A stretch of 50,171 nucleotides of DNA, taken from an uncultured Opitutia bacterium. Its GTDB lineage: Bacteria > Verrucomicrobiota > Verrucomicrobiia > Opitutales > UBA953. The DNA lies in the NCBI GenBank assembly GCA_903850885.1, contig CAINMU010000115.1, positions 1 to 50,171 of the forward strand. Reading direction: 5' to 3'. Below are positions 18,074-26,838 of this stretch, piece after piece (within the stretch, counting starts at the first letter, position 1; every line of letters starts with the position of its first letter). The translations under genes were made by a program, and so were the position numbers. The notes below the pieces were generated by a model, which made no database searches, had not been told where the DNA came from, and was given only the letters and a program-made list of their open reading frames with translations.

Positions 18074-19291
18074 CTAGGCTTTATCGAGACCGAAGGCCGT
18101 ATGAACCGCCCGCACCGCCGCATCCGCTTTGGCGGGGTCGAGAGCGATCGAGATCTTAATCTCCGAGGTCGTGATTAATTCGCTGTTAATCCCCACCGAG
18201 GCCAAAGCTTTGAAAAGTGTACCCGCCACGCCGGGGTGGGAAATCATCCCGACGCCGACGATGGAAAGCTTGGAGATTTCACCGGCCGACCGCACCGAGC
18301 CCGAACCGAGTTTCTTGAGCGTGTCACCCACCACTTTTTCGACGCGACTGTATTGCTCCGTCGTGACGGAGAAGGTGAGGTTGGATTTCCCTCCATTTCC
18401 AAGATTTTTAATAATCATGTCAACGCTCAGGCCAGCTTCGCCGAGGTCGTCGAAGAGCGAGGCGATCGCCTGAGGGTTGTCCGGCAGGTCGTTCACGGTG
18501 ACGCGAGTCTGGAGACGGTCGAGGGCGACACCGGCAATCGCGGCGTCTTCGAGGGTTTTATCGATGGCTTTCACAAGAGTACCAGGTAGGTCGTTAAAGG
18601 AGGATCTTACTTCGAAGGGAACGTTGTATTTTTGGGCAAATTCTACGGAGCGTGATTGCATGACCTTAGAGCCGCTGGAGGCAAGTTCGAGCATCTCTTC
18701 GTAGGAGATTTCAGGCATTTTCTTGGCATTCAGAACGATCCGAGGGTCGGCGGTGTAGACGCCATCGACATCGGTAAAAATCTGGCAGAGGTCGGCTTTG
18801 ATCGCTGCCGCCACCGCGATGGCCGTTAGGTCAGAGCCGCCGCGGCCGAGGGTCGTGACTTCGCCGAGTTCGGTGACGCCCTGGAAGCCGGCGACCACCA
18901 CGACTTTACCTTCTTCCAGGCGTTGCAAAAGGTCGCCCCCGCTGATGCGGGTGATGCGGGCGCGGGTATGGATGTCGTCGGTGAAGATGCCCGCTTGGGC
19001 GCCCGTGCGGGAAATCGCCGGTACGCCGATGGCGTGCAGGGCCATGACCGTCAGGGCGATGGTTTCTTGTTCGCCGAGGGACATGAGCACGTCCATTTCG
19101 CGTTCGTCCGGTAATTTTGACAGCGCTTTCGCCCGGGCAATCAGGTCGTTCGTGACGCCACTGCGGGCGGAGACTACGACAACTAACTTATGGCCTTGCG
19201 ACCACTGTTCTTTAATTTTGGCCGCAACGTTTTGGATGCGGTCAACGGAGCCGACGGAAGTTCCGCCGTATTTCTGGACGATAAGCGACAT
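18074..19291 (-). CDS. lysC: Aspartate kinase
   Basis: First enzyme of the lysine, threonine and methionine pathway. The 405-residue single-function kinase starts MSLIVQKYGGTSVGSVDRIQ (KFGGTS-type motif). It has VTELGEVTTLGRGGSDLTA and IFTDVDGVYTADPRIV, and two ACT domains (from about residues 265 and 340) that usually mediate lysine or threonine feedback. Its ATG is two bases after the homoserine dehydrogenase stop, so the two pathway enzymes are coupled. Confidence 0.97.
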   Translation of the reverse strand: MSLIVQKYGGTSVGSVDRIQNVAAKIKEQWSQGHKLVVVVSARSGVTNDLIARAKALSKLPDEREMDVLMSLGEQETIALTVMALHAIGVPAISRTGAQAGIFTDDIHTRARITRISGGDLLQRLEEGKVVVVAGFQGVTELGEVTTLGRGGSDLTAIAVAAAIKADLCQIFTDVDGVYTADPRIVLNAKKMPEISYEEMLELASSGSKVMQSRSVEFAQKYNVPFEVRSSFNDLPGTLVKAIDKTLEDAAIAGVALDRLQTRVTVNDLPDNPQAIASLFDDLGEAGLSVDMIIKNLGNGGKSNLTFSVTTEQYSRVEKVVGDTLKKLGSGSVRSAGEISKLSIVGVGMISHPGVAGTLFKALASVGINSELITTSEIKISIALDPAKADAAVRAVHTAFGLDKA

Positions 19292-19293
19292 CC

Positions 19294-20625
19294 TTAGGAT
19301 TCAGGAGAGAAGATGCGGAGAATAACGGGTTCTTCGAGTACCGTTTTGAGGCGGCGCAATTCGGTCAAAACGGCGGACATCTTACGTTCACTCACCGGGT
19401 AGGTCGAAAGCGTGACGGTCCCGCGGCCCTGGTTCGGGTGTTCGTATTGGATGACTCGGGCAATCGATACTTTGTGCTTAGAGAAAATCCGGTAAACCCC
19501 TTCGGAGACGCCCGCCTTATCGAGGAGCGAAAGTCGGAGATAGAAGGGCGAGACGATCTCATCGAGGTCGGCCATGCGGAGGGCCCGGCCGGCTTTCTCG
19601 CGGGTTGCGAGGGCTTCGCTGGAAAGGCCTTGAGGGGCGGCGCCCGTAAGGGCTGCAATCGCATCGACGATATCGCCGATGACGGCCGAAGCGGTAGCAT
19701 CGCCGCCGGCGCCGCGGCCGGTAAGGGTCGTGGCCCCCGCGACGTCACCGCGTAAGGTGATGCCATTGTTAACTCCGGAAACCCGGGCTAAGATGTCGCG
19801 ATTAGGAACGAGGGCCGGGTAGACGCCGACGGTCATCCAGCCGGCTTTGAAGTCGCGCCGAATCACCGCGAGGTGTTTGAGGGCGAAACCGAACCTGCGC
19901 GCAAAGTCGATATCGGCCGGCCCGATCTTACGAATGCCTTCGACCAAGGTGCGGGCGGCGGGTGCCCATTTACCGTGGGCCAGCCAGGCGAGAATCGAAG
20001 CTTTATGCCAAGCATCAATCCCGTCGACGTCGAGGGTCGGATCGGCTTCAGCATAACCAAGGGTCTGGGCTTCTTTAAGCGCATCTTCGAAAGATAAACC
20101 ATCTTCGCCCATGCGCGTGAGGATGTGGTTACAGGTGCCGTTTAGGATGCCGACAATGAGGTCGAAACGGTTGGCGACGAGGCCTTCGCGGATGGCTTTG
20201 ATAATCGGGATGCCGCCGGCGACGCTGGCTTCGAAGAGGAATTGTCCACCATGCTTGCGGACCGCGGCGAAGATTTCGGGACCGTGTTCGCAAAGGAGGG
20301 CCTTGTTGGCGGAGACCACGACTTTGCCCAAGCTCAAGGCCCGCAGGGTGAGCTCGCGGGCTTTGGTGGTGCCGCCGATGAGTTCGCAGACGACATGGAC
20401 TTTCGGGTCTTCGATGACTTCCAGCGGATTCTTGGTTAACTTGGAAGCAGCGATTTTTACCCCGCGTTTTTTCTTCAAGTCACGAACGGCCGCTTTGCGA
20501 AGGTCAAGTTTGACGCCCAGACGCGACTCGAGGTCGGACTGTTTTTCGGTCAGGTGTTTCCAGACCCCCTGGCCGACGGTGCCGAAGCCAAGTATTCCAA
20601 TGCCAATGGTGCGGGTAGTGGTCAT
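19294..20625 (-). CDS. hom: Homoserine dehydrogenase
   Basis: NAD(P)H-dependent reduction of aspartate semialdehyde to homoserine. ATG 20625 gives 443 residues; a longer upstream extension would overlap plsY and carries no family sequence. Rossmann start IGIGILGFGTVGQGVWKHL, then ASVAGGIPIIKAIREGL, the family signature YAEADPTLDVDGIDAWHK, and a C-terminal ACT domain (from about residue 355, LSLLDKAGVSEGVYRIFSKH). It lies ten bases after plsY and three bases before lysC in the same transcript. Confidence 0.97.
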   Translation of the reverse strand: MTTTRTIGIGILGFGTVGQGVWKHLTEKQSDLESRLGVKLDLRKAAVRDLKKKRGVKIAASKLTKNPLEVIEDPKVHVVCELIGGTTKARELTLRALSLGKVVVSANKALLCEHGPEIFAAVRKHGGQFLFEASVAGGIPIIKAIREGLVANRFDLIVGILNGTCNHILTRMGEDGLSFEDALKEAQTLGYAEADPTLDVDGIDAWHKASILAWLAHGKWAPAARTLVEGIRKIGPADIDFARRFGFALKHLAVIRRDFKAGWMTVGVYPALVPNRDILARVSGVNNGITLRGDVAGATTLTGRGAGGDATASAVIGDIVDAIAALTGAAPQGLSSEALATREKAGRALRMADLDEIVSPFYLRLSLLDKAGVSEGVYRIFSKHKVSIARVIQYEHPNQGRGTVTLSTYPVSERKMSAVLTELRRLKTVLEEPVILRIFSPES

Positions 20626-20635
20626 GTCGATAAAG

Positions 20636-21286
20636 TTAGGCTTTTTTAACGAAGCGGTTCTCGGTGCCATTGAGCAGGCGTCCGATATTAGAACGGTGCG
20701 TCCAGATGTTGAAAGCGGCGATGGCCGCAGCGAACCAAAATTCGGCGGGAGAAAATTTAAGAGAGGTGAAGAGCGGGAGCATCCAGCAACTGAGTGGAAG
20801 GGAAACCCCGAGCAATAGCGAAGCGACGGAAACATAACGCGTCAGCGCAAACGCCGTGAGCCAGAGGATGGCACCAATCAGAATAGGAATCGGCAGAAGG
20901 ACGAGCAGACCACCAATCGTTGAAGCCACGCCCTTGCCGCCTTTGAATTTAAGGAAACAGGAAAAACAATGTCCGAGGAGCGTACCTGCAAAGCCGGCGA
21001 CCGAGAGTCGGAAGATAATTTCGGTGGCATTAGGCACGTCGATGAATTTTACGAGAATCAGGCAAAGGCCCGTGCCCACGGCTCCTTTGAGGACATCGAG
21101 CCCGAAGACCAGATTACCTGGGCCTTTGCCGAGCACGCGTTTGACGTTCGTCGCGCCAGGATTACCCGAGCCTTCTTTCAGGATGTCGACGCCATGCTTC
21201 TTCGCCACGAGCACCGCGAAGTTGACCGAACCGATGAGGTAGCCCAAGACGGCGAATACGCCTAAGAGAATGAGGGCGCCGTCCAT
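20636..21286 (-). CDS. plsY: Acyl-phosphate:glycerol-3-phosphate acyltransferase
   Basis: Adds the first acyl chain to glycerol-3-phosphate in phospholipid synthesis. A 216-residue polytopic membrane protein with the three PlsY motifs: VDILKEGSGNPGATNVKRVL, GHCFSCFLKFKGGKGVAS (phosphate-binding glycine loop), and a third near VASLLLGVSLPLSCW. It sits between serA (five bases upstream) and hom (ten bases downstream), a mixed lipid and amino-acid arrangement that probably shares one transcript. Confidence 0.95.
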   Translation of the reverse strand: MDGALILLGVFAVLGYLIGSVNFAVLVAKKHGVDILKEGSGNPGATNVKRVLGKGPGNLVFGLDVLKGAVGTGLCLILVKFIDVPNATEIIFRLSVAGFAGTLLGHCFSCFLKFKGGKGVASTIGGLLVLLPIPILIGAILWLTAFALTRYVSVASLLLGVSLPLSCWMLPLFTSLKFSPAEFWFAAAIAAFNIWTHRSNIGRLLNGTENRFVKKA

Positions 21287-21291
21287 CGGAT

Positions 21292-22881
21292 TTAGGCGTC
21301 GAGCAACTTGGCGCTGACAATCGCCGGATTGCGCAAGATCTCGGCGAGAGTGGCGGCGCTAGGCGCGGTGTCGAGTTGGTAGACGGCCAGCGCATTCGCT
21401 CCGCCCGTGCGACTCAGCGCCATGTTGGCGATGTTCACGCGATCCTTGGAGAGCAGGGTTCCCAGCGAACCAATGATCCCGGGCTGATCTTGGTTTTCGA
21501 TGAGCAAGAGTTTGCCTTCAGGGATGAATTCCAAGGTCCGTCCATTAATGGAGACGATCCGTGGTGATTGGGCTTTGCCTAAAATCGTACCGGCGACGGA
21601 GACAGATTTTCCTCCCGCCAAGATGACTTCAATCAGGATAAGTTCCTTATAGTCGGCTTCGGCGGTGGAGCGGATCGATTGGACTTCCACGCCGAGAGCT
21701 TTGAGTTTGCTCGGAGCGTTGACGTCGTTGACGCCCTCGCTGATGCCGCGCAGGTAACCCCGTTGAATCGAGCGGGAGATGGCGGAAGCCCCTTGTTCCG
21801 AGCCAGCGCCAAAGGTGGTCAGGCGGAGGGACTCGATGCGTCCGGGGGCGGCCAGCTGGCGGGCGAGTGAACCCAGTTTTTCCGCGAGGCTGAGAAAAGG
21901 CCGGATCGTCGAGAGAGTCTGCGAATCAACGGAGGGGAGGTTCACCGCGTTGGCTGGCGAGCCGCCGCTGAGCACGGTGATGCAGGCTTCGGCGACTTCG
22001 ACGCCGACATTCTCCTGAGCTTCGGCGGTCGAAGCTCCGAGGTGAGGTGAGAGGTGGGCCTTGGGCAACGAGCGTAAAGGATGATCCTTGGTGAGAGGCT
22101 CTTCGACAAAGACGTCAAAACCGCAGCCACCGCATTGGCCAGAAGCCAGAGCGGTCGCGAGGGCGGCTTCATCGACGATACCACCCCGGGCGCAGTTCAC
22201 GATTTTTACACCTTTCTTCATCTTCGCAAAAGCAGCGGTGTTGACCATGCCTTCCGTCTGTTCGGTCAAGGGCATGTGCACCGTGATGTAATCCGCTAAA
22301 GCAAAGACTTCATCCAGCGTGGCCATGGTGACGCCCAGCGATTTAGCGCGTGCTTCCGTCAGGTAAGGATCGTACGCCGAGACTTTCATGCCGAAAGCCA
22401 GCGCCCGCTTCGAAACTTCGGCGCCAATGCGACCCAGTCCGAGCACGCCCAAAGTTTTGCCGAAAAGCTCCGTACCCGAAAGATTCTTACGATCCCACTT
22501 TCCTTCGCGCATGGATTGAATGGCTTCGGGGACTGGACGGGCGAGCGAGAGCAGGTGGGTGAAGGTAAGTTCCGCCGTGGCGATGGTATTGCCCGAAGGG
22601 GTGTTCATGACGATCACGCCGCGGTCGGTGGCGGCATCGACGTCGATATTATCAACGCCGACCCCGGCGCGACCAACGCAGACCAGCCGGCTGGCGGCGG
22701 CGAGCACCTCTTTGGTGATCTGGGTCTCGGAACGGACCAAGATGGCGTCCACATCCGCGACCAGGTTCAGGACCTGTTCGGGAGTTGAGCCATAGGCTTC
22801 GACTACCTCATAGCCTGGTTGGGCTTTGAGGAGGGCGACTCCGGTGGGCGAAATCTTGTCAGCAACGAGTACCTTGGGCAT
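21292..22881 (-). CDS. serA: D-3-phosphoglycerate dehydrogenase
   Basis: First committed step of serine synthesis. ATG 22881 gives MPKVLVADKISPTGVALLKA and 529 residues, the long form with NAD-binding, intervening and C-terminal ACT domains. Key motifs are ELTFTHLLSLARPVPEA, GKTLGVLGLGRIGAEVSKRA, NCARGGIVDEAAL and the catalytic His in LSPHLGASTAEAQ. The ACT domain (NQDQPGIIGSLGTLLSKDRV) may bind serine. It is the first gene of the long minus-strand string; the 89-base gap upstream presumably holds its promoter, but I see no good one. Confidence 0.96.
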   Translation of the reverse strand: MPKVLVADKISPTGVALLKAQPGYEVVEAYGSTPEQVLNLVADVDAILVRSETQITKEVLAAASRLVCVGRAGVGVDNIDVDAATDRGVIVMNTPSGNTIATAELTFTHLLSLARPVPEAIQSMREGKWDRKNLSGTELFGKTLGVLGLGRIGAEVSKRALAFGMKVSAYDPYLTEARAKSLGVTMATLDEVFALADYITVHMPLTEQTEGMVNTAAFAKMKKGVKIVNCARGGIVDEAALATALASGQCGGCGFDVFVEEPLTKDHPLRSLPKAHLSPHLGASTAEAQENVGVEVAEACITVLSGGSPANAVNLPSVDSQTLSTIRPFLSLAEKLGSLARQLAAPGRIESLRLTTFGAGSEQGASAISRSIQRGYLRGISEGVNDVNAPSKLKALGVEVQSIRSTAEADYKELILIEVILAGGKSVSVAGTILGKAQSPRIVSINGRTLEFIPEGKLLLIENQDQPGIIGSLGTLLSKDRVNIANMALSRTGGANALAVYQLDTAPSAATLAEILRNPAIVSAKLLDA

Positions 22882-22970
22882 GGCGATGGCGTATAAAGTT
22901 TGGTTTAATTGATAAATGCCACCCCTTGGTAAAGGCAAGCACCTACCCCCGTCTGACTGTCATAATTAGG

Positions 22971-25022
22971 CTAAAGCCTCCGATGGGCATAATCCGCCAA
23001 TTCATAGCAATCTGGGTTCATTTCCTCAAGGAAACGGCAAGGGTCAAGGGGCCGATACCCCTCGCCGGATACCGCAAAACGAGGGGAGAAAAGGTATAGC
23101 AAGTTTTCGGCCCGGGTACAGGCCACGTAGAACAAGCGGCGTTCTTCCTCCACGTCGCCATCGTCAATGGCCCGGGTGAGGGGGAGCAGTCCGTCCGCGA
23201 CGCCCAGCAGGAAGACGATGGGGAACTCCAAGCCTTTGGATTGGTGGATGGTCGTCAGGCGTAACATGTCCTCCTCCGGTTCAGCTTTCTTGTCGGAGGA
23301 TTCGCCGTTCAGTAAGGCTACTTGGGCTACGAGGTCGCCGATGTCTTCGAATTTGGCGGCAAATCCGATCAGGCCTTGCAGGTCTTGTTCGCGCTCCCGC
23401 CAGTCCGGAAAGATCGTTTTGATAAATACTCCGTACCAACCTTCGATGCATACCCTGACGGTTTCGGCAGGAGTGCGGGCGACTTTAAGAGAGGCGGCGT
23501 CCGCGGCGGCCCGGAAGAGGTCGGCGTCCGGCCTAGTCGGCGCCGGCTTGCTCTTGGCCGCTTCCAAGCCTTCTAACATGTCTTCCAGGGTGATGGTCAG
23601 GTCGTTGAAATCGTCTTTCGCGGTTTCGGGGACGCGTTTGAGCACCGCGGGATCGCGTAAGGCCCGGACCATGCCGCGGCCTTGGGCTTCATTTATTTCC
23701 CGGGCGGCTTTGGCAATCTTCTCGGCCGCGACGGGCCCGACTTTGGGCAATAAGCAGAGCAGGCGGGAAAGGGCGACTTGATCGAGCGGATTATAGACGA
23801 AGCGCAGGTGCGCTAAAATATCTTTGATATGAATGAGGTCGAAGAATTTATGCCCGCTGGTGATGACGAACGGCACGCCCAAGGCGTTGAGTTCCATCTG
23901 TAATTCCAACGATTGGTAGTGCGCCCGGTAGAGCACATGGATGTCGGCCAGGGCATGTCCCTCGTGGTGCAGTTGCAGGATCTTGCGTCCGACGAGTTTG
24001 GCCTGCTGCGAGGTGTCGCCGACGGTGAAGACGGTCGGTTGAACGCCGCTCGAGCGGACCGAACGTAATTTCCGTTCGAAGCCATCGACTTGGGGGCGAT
24101 GCCGTAGGATCTCGTTGGCGAAATCGAGGATCTCGGGCGTGGAGCGATAGTTGATGTCGATGGTATGGAACTGCGTTCCGGGGTGACGTTGCGGGAAGGC
24201 CATGATGTTTTCCCAATCGGCCCCGCGCCAAGTGTAGATGCATTGGGCGTCGTCGCCGACCGCCATGATCTGGTGTTCGCTCGCCAAGAGGTCGATGATG
24301 CGGCTTTGCAACCGGTTCGTATCCTGGAATTCGTCGACCAAGATATGTTGAAAGCGTTGGCGATAGTGCGCCAAAACGGTCGGGTCGTTTTCGAGCACGA
24401 AGAGCCAGAGCGACAGCAGGTCGTCGAAGTCGCAGAGGTTCCGTTCCTTCTTGGCGGCTTCGTAGTCGGCGCAGAATTTGAGCAGCTTCTCCGTTCCGCC
24501 TTTCATCCAGTCTAGCCGTTCGGTGAGGACGTCGGGCAGGGGCCGCAGGGTGTTGCGGGCATGCGAATAGGCGTCCAGAATGACCGCGGCCTTCGGGTTA
24601 GTCTTATCTTTGATAAAAGCCCCGTCGGCGGCTTTGACGATTTCGGAAAAAAGGTGTTCGGATTCTTTTTGATCAAGGATGGTGAAGTCAGGTGAGCGAC
24701 TCGCGACGGCCGCATTGCGTCGCAGGATGCGTTGCCCGATGGAATGGAACGTGCCGCCCCAGAACTGTCCGCGCGGGATACCGGTCAGGTCTTCGACCCG
24801 CTCCAGCATTTCCTTGGCGGATTTATTGGTGAAGGTTAGCAGGAGGATGTCCCAAGGCCGCGCGCCTTGATGGAGCAACCAGGCGACCCGGTAAGTGAGG
24901 GTGCGCGTCTTGCCCGAACCAGCACCCGCTAGCACGAGGGCCGGACCCCGGGGCGACGTGACCGCGGCGAACTGCTCATCGTTGAGGTCGCCGCGAAAAT
25001 CGACAGGAGGCAGGCCTTCCAC
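22971..25022 (-). CDS. UvrD/Rep/PcrA-family DNA helicase
   Basis: A 683-residue superfamily 1A ATP-dependent 3'-5' helicase. Motifs in order: the Q-motif LNDEQFAAVTSPRGP, Walker A LAGAGSGKTRTLTYRVAWLL, Ia TFTNKSAKEM, Walker B ILVDEFQDTNRLQ, motif III AVGDDAQCIYTWRGA, IV NYRSTPEILDFAN, V TTIHQSKGLEFPIVFLLGV and VI RRLFYVACTRAENLLYL. The C-terminus is shorter than in UvrD and lacks the usual Tudor-like end. It begins at GTG 25022, three bases after lipA. Which paralogue it represents (uvrD, rep or pcrA) cannot be decided. Confidence 0.94.
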   Translation of the reverse strand: MEGLPPVDFRGDLNDEQFAAVTSPRGPALVLAGAGSGKTRTLTYRVAWLLHQGARPWDILLLTFTNKSAKEMLERVEDLTGIPRGQFWGGTFHSIGQRILRRNAAVASRSPDFTILDQKESEHLFSEIVKAADGAFIKDKTNPKAAVILDAYSHARNTLRPLPDVLTERLDWMKGGTEKLLKFCADYEAAKKERNLCDFDDLLSLWLFVLENDPTVLAHYRQRFQHILVDEFQDTNRLQSRIIDLLASEHQIMAVGDDAQCIYTWRGADWENIMAFPQRHPGTQFHTIDINYRSTPEILDFANEILRHRPQVDGFERKLRSVRSSGVQPTVFTVGDTSQQAKLVGRKILQLHHEGHALADIHVLYRAHYQSLELQMELNALGVPFVITSGHKFFDLIHIKDILAHLRFVYNPLDQVALSRLLCLLPKVGPVAAEKIAKAAREINEAQGRGMVRALRDPAVLKRVPETAKDDFNDLTITLEDMLEGLEAAKSKPAPTRPDADLFRAAADAASLKVARTPAETVRVCIEGWYGVFIKTIFPDWREREQDLQGLIGFAAKFEDIGDLVAQVALLNGESSDKKAEPEEDMLRLTTIHQSKGLEFPIVFLLGVADGLLPLTRAIDDGDVEEERRLFYVACTRAENLLYLFSPRFAVSGEGYRPLDPCRFLEEMNPDCYELADYAHRRL

Positions 25023-25025
25023 GGT

Positions 25026-25913
25026 TCAGCGGCCGAGTTGCGAACGGCGGTCCAGCAAACTGAATTTCACCACTTGTTCGTCGGCTTTATAAGAGGAGCG
25101 GACCAGCGGACCGGATTCGACATGCTTGACGCCGGCGGCGAGGGCGAAGGCTTTCCATTCGGCGAATTCGTCGGGGTGGACCCAGCGATCGATGGGAGCG
25201 TGCTCTTTGCTGGGCGAAAGGTATTGGCCGATGGTTACGATATCGACTTGGGCTTCAGCGATGTCGCGCAGGAGTTGGGCGACTTCCTCTTTTTGCTCAC
25301 CGATCCCAAGCATCAGGCCGGTCTTGGTGATGAATTGCCGCGCTTTGGCATGTTTGAGGACCCAGAAGGAACGGTCATAGCGCGCGGTCTTACGGACGGG
25401 GCGTTGGAGGCGTTCGACCGTCTCCAAATTATGATTTAAAATATCAGGCTGCGCGTCGAGGAGCGTATCAAGGTGGACTTGTTCGCCACGAAAATCGGCC
25501 GGCAAGACTTCAATCGTCGTTGTCGGGTTGCGATGACGGGTAGCACGAATCGTGGCCGCCCAGACGGAGGCGCCGCCGTCTTTGAGGTCATCGCGAGCCA
25601 CGGAGGTGATCACCACGTGACGTAGTTTCATCTGCGCGATGGATTCGGCGACGCGGGCGGGCTCGCCGAGGTCCAGTTCGGTAGGTCGACCCGAGAGCAC
25701 GGCGCAGAAGGTGCAGGAGCGGGTGCAGATGTTGCCAAGGATCATCACCGTCGCCGTGCCGCGGGACCAGCATTCGCCCATATTGGGGCATTGGGCGGAT
25801 TGGCAGACGGTGTGTAGCTTATGCTCGTCGACGTTTTTCTTGGTCTCGAGAAAGTCGGGGCCAGTCGGCAGCTTGGCACGAAGCCAATCGGGTTTGCGGG
25901 CGGACTCAATCAT
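25026..25913 (-). CDS. lipA: Lipoyl synthase
   Basis: Radical-SAM enzyme that inserts two sulfurs into octanoyl groups on lipoyl domains. ATG 25913 gives 295 residues (MIESARKPDWLRAKLPTG); a TTG eight codons upstream is an alternative. The auxiliary cluster cysteines are in CQSAQCPNMGECW (37, 42, 48), the radical-SAM cluster in CTRSCTFC (63, 67, 70), and the C-terminal RSSY motif is present near residue 276. It is followed after three bases by the helicase, with no obvious functional link. No lipoyl-octanoyl transferase gene is in the window. Confidence 0.96.
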   Translation of the reverse strand: MIESARKPDWLRAKLPTGPDFLETKKNVDEHKLHTVCQSAQCPNMGECWSRGTATVMILGNICTRSCTFCAVLSGRPTELDLGEPARVAESIAQMKLRHVVITSVARDDLKDGGASVWAATIRATRHRNPTTTIEVLPADFRGEQVHLDTLLDAQPDILNHNLETVERLQRPVRKTARYDRSFWVLKHAKARQFITKTGLMLGIGEQKEEVAQLLRDIAEAQVDIVTIGQYLSPSKEHAPIDRWVHPDEFAEWKAFALAAGVKHVESGPLVRSSYKADEQVVKFSLLDRRSQLGR

Positions 25914-25966
25914 CGGTAGCCGCCCAACATTGCCCAATCTCGTAGATTTTCAACCTAACAAACAAG

Positions 25967-25998
25967 AAGGGGCGCCTCCCTCGCGGAAGACGCCCCTT
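25967..25998 (-). terminator. Terminator after the porin-like gene
   Basis: An 8-base-pair stem AAGGGGCG/CGCCCCTT (25967-25974 with 25991-25998) is followed on the minus strand by TCTTGTTTGTT. Closer to the stop there is a second AT-rich stem CTAATTTAG/CTAAATTAG (26013-26021 with 26026-26034) that covers the stop codon. Together they insulate lipA from the porin-like gene. Confidence 0.65.
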
Positions 25999-26030
25999 TG
26001 CTATGCTATATCCTAATTTAGTTTCCTAAA

Positions 26031-26714
26031 TTAGAAGGTCTTCTTCAGCGACACGGCCGTGATGCCTTCGTAGATACCGGCGTAGGAGCCGCTACCGTTG
26101 GAGTAGGCCAGGGTGCCAGTGAAGCCGAGTACTGGGTAGGACAGGGCGATGGCGTAATCTTTGTCGTTCGAGGCTGCGCTCTTGCCGTCGGTGAGCCCGT
26201 AGTGGAGGGCGAGGGAGAGCCCCTTCACAGCGGCGATGTCGTAAGCGTAGTTCAATTCGTAGTACTTGGTGCCGGAGCCAGCGATACCGAAGTAATTGGT
26301 GGTGGCATAGGAGATCTTGGCGGTGAGGCCGTAAGCGGTCGCCGAGACGTTCAATTCGCTGGTGTTGAGCGAGGAGTTGCCTTCGTAGATGTAGCCGATG
26401 TAGCCGACGGAGGCAGTGATGTCCTTCGTGAGGCTGAAGCCGTAGGCCGCATAGGCATCGACTTCGAGGGTGGTGTTAGCCCAGTTGACGTTCGCAGCCC
26501 AGACGCCAGCCGAAAGGCCGTCGGTATGGGAAACGTCGAAGCCGCCCTGGAGGGCAGTCTTGCCGCCATTCTGCGTGATGCCGCGGAAGACGTAATCGCT
26601 GGTGAACGACAGGTTGCCCGTGGTGGTGAACGCCGAGGCAGGCGCTGCCGCAGCCTGGGCGAGCCCGGATGCAGCGATGAGGGTGAGGGAGGTGAGGAGG
26701 AGGGAGTGCTTCAT
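26031..26714 (-). CDS. TorF-family putative outer-membrane porin
   Basis: A 227-residue outer-membrane beta-barrel protein. The signal peptide MKHSLLLTSLTLIAASGLAQ is followed by FTTTGNLSFTSDYVFRGITQ, the hallmark start of the TorF/TIGR02001 family, then repeated amphipathic strands and a C-terminal aromatic (LKKTF) as needed for barrel assembly. The ligand is unknown. A GAGAGGAG ribosome site lies upstream, unusual strength for this window, which fits high expression. It has its own terminator and a notable palindrome upstream. Confidence 0.85.
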   Translation of the reverse strand: MKHSLLLTSLTLIAASGLAQAAAAPASAFTTTGNLSFTSDYVFRGITQNGGKTALQGGFDVSHTDGLSAGVWAANVNWANTTLEVDAYAAYGFSLTKDITASVGYIGYIYEGNSSLNTSELNVSATAYGLTAKISYATTNYFGIAGSGTKYYELNYAYDIAAVKGLSLALHYGLTDGKSAASNDKDYAIALSYPVLGFTGTLAYSNGSGSYAGIYEGITAVSLKKTF

Positions 26715-26782
26715 TGCGACTCCTCTCTAACTCGCTTTGTGCCAAGTCACCCATTTCCACCTGGCGGCCATTTAAAAGGTGT

Positions 26783-26819
26783 TTTTTGAACAAATCTTTT
26801 TCCTGATTTTGTTCAAAAA
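26783..26819. repeat. Perfect 12-base inverted repeat upstream of the porin-like gene
   Basis: TTTTTGAACAAA at 26783-26794 and TTTGTTCAAAAA at 26808-26819 are exact inverted copies separated by 13 bases. The site lies about 70-105 bases before the porin ATG and 20 bases after the glgA stop. No T-run follows the second arm on the glgA strand, so an operator or RNA element for the porin is as likely as a terminator. Confidence 0.7.
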
Positions 26820-26838
26820 GTGGCAAGGCTGTTAAATC

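Noticed and set aside
18022..18123. Longer N-terminus for the TPR protein
   Set aside because: It would overlap lysC, and the internal ATG 18021 is followed by a clear signal peptide.
20626..20835. Longer N-terminus for homoserine dehydrogenase
   Set aside because: The extra 70 residues overlap plsY and show no family similarity; ATG 20625 begins the Rossmann fold directly.
22882..22970. Riboswitch or attenuator upstream of serA
   Set aside because: No leader peptide, regulatory stem or known aptamer pattern is visible in 89 bases.
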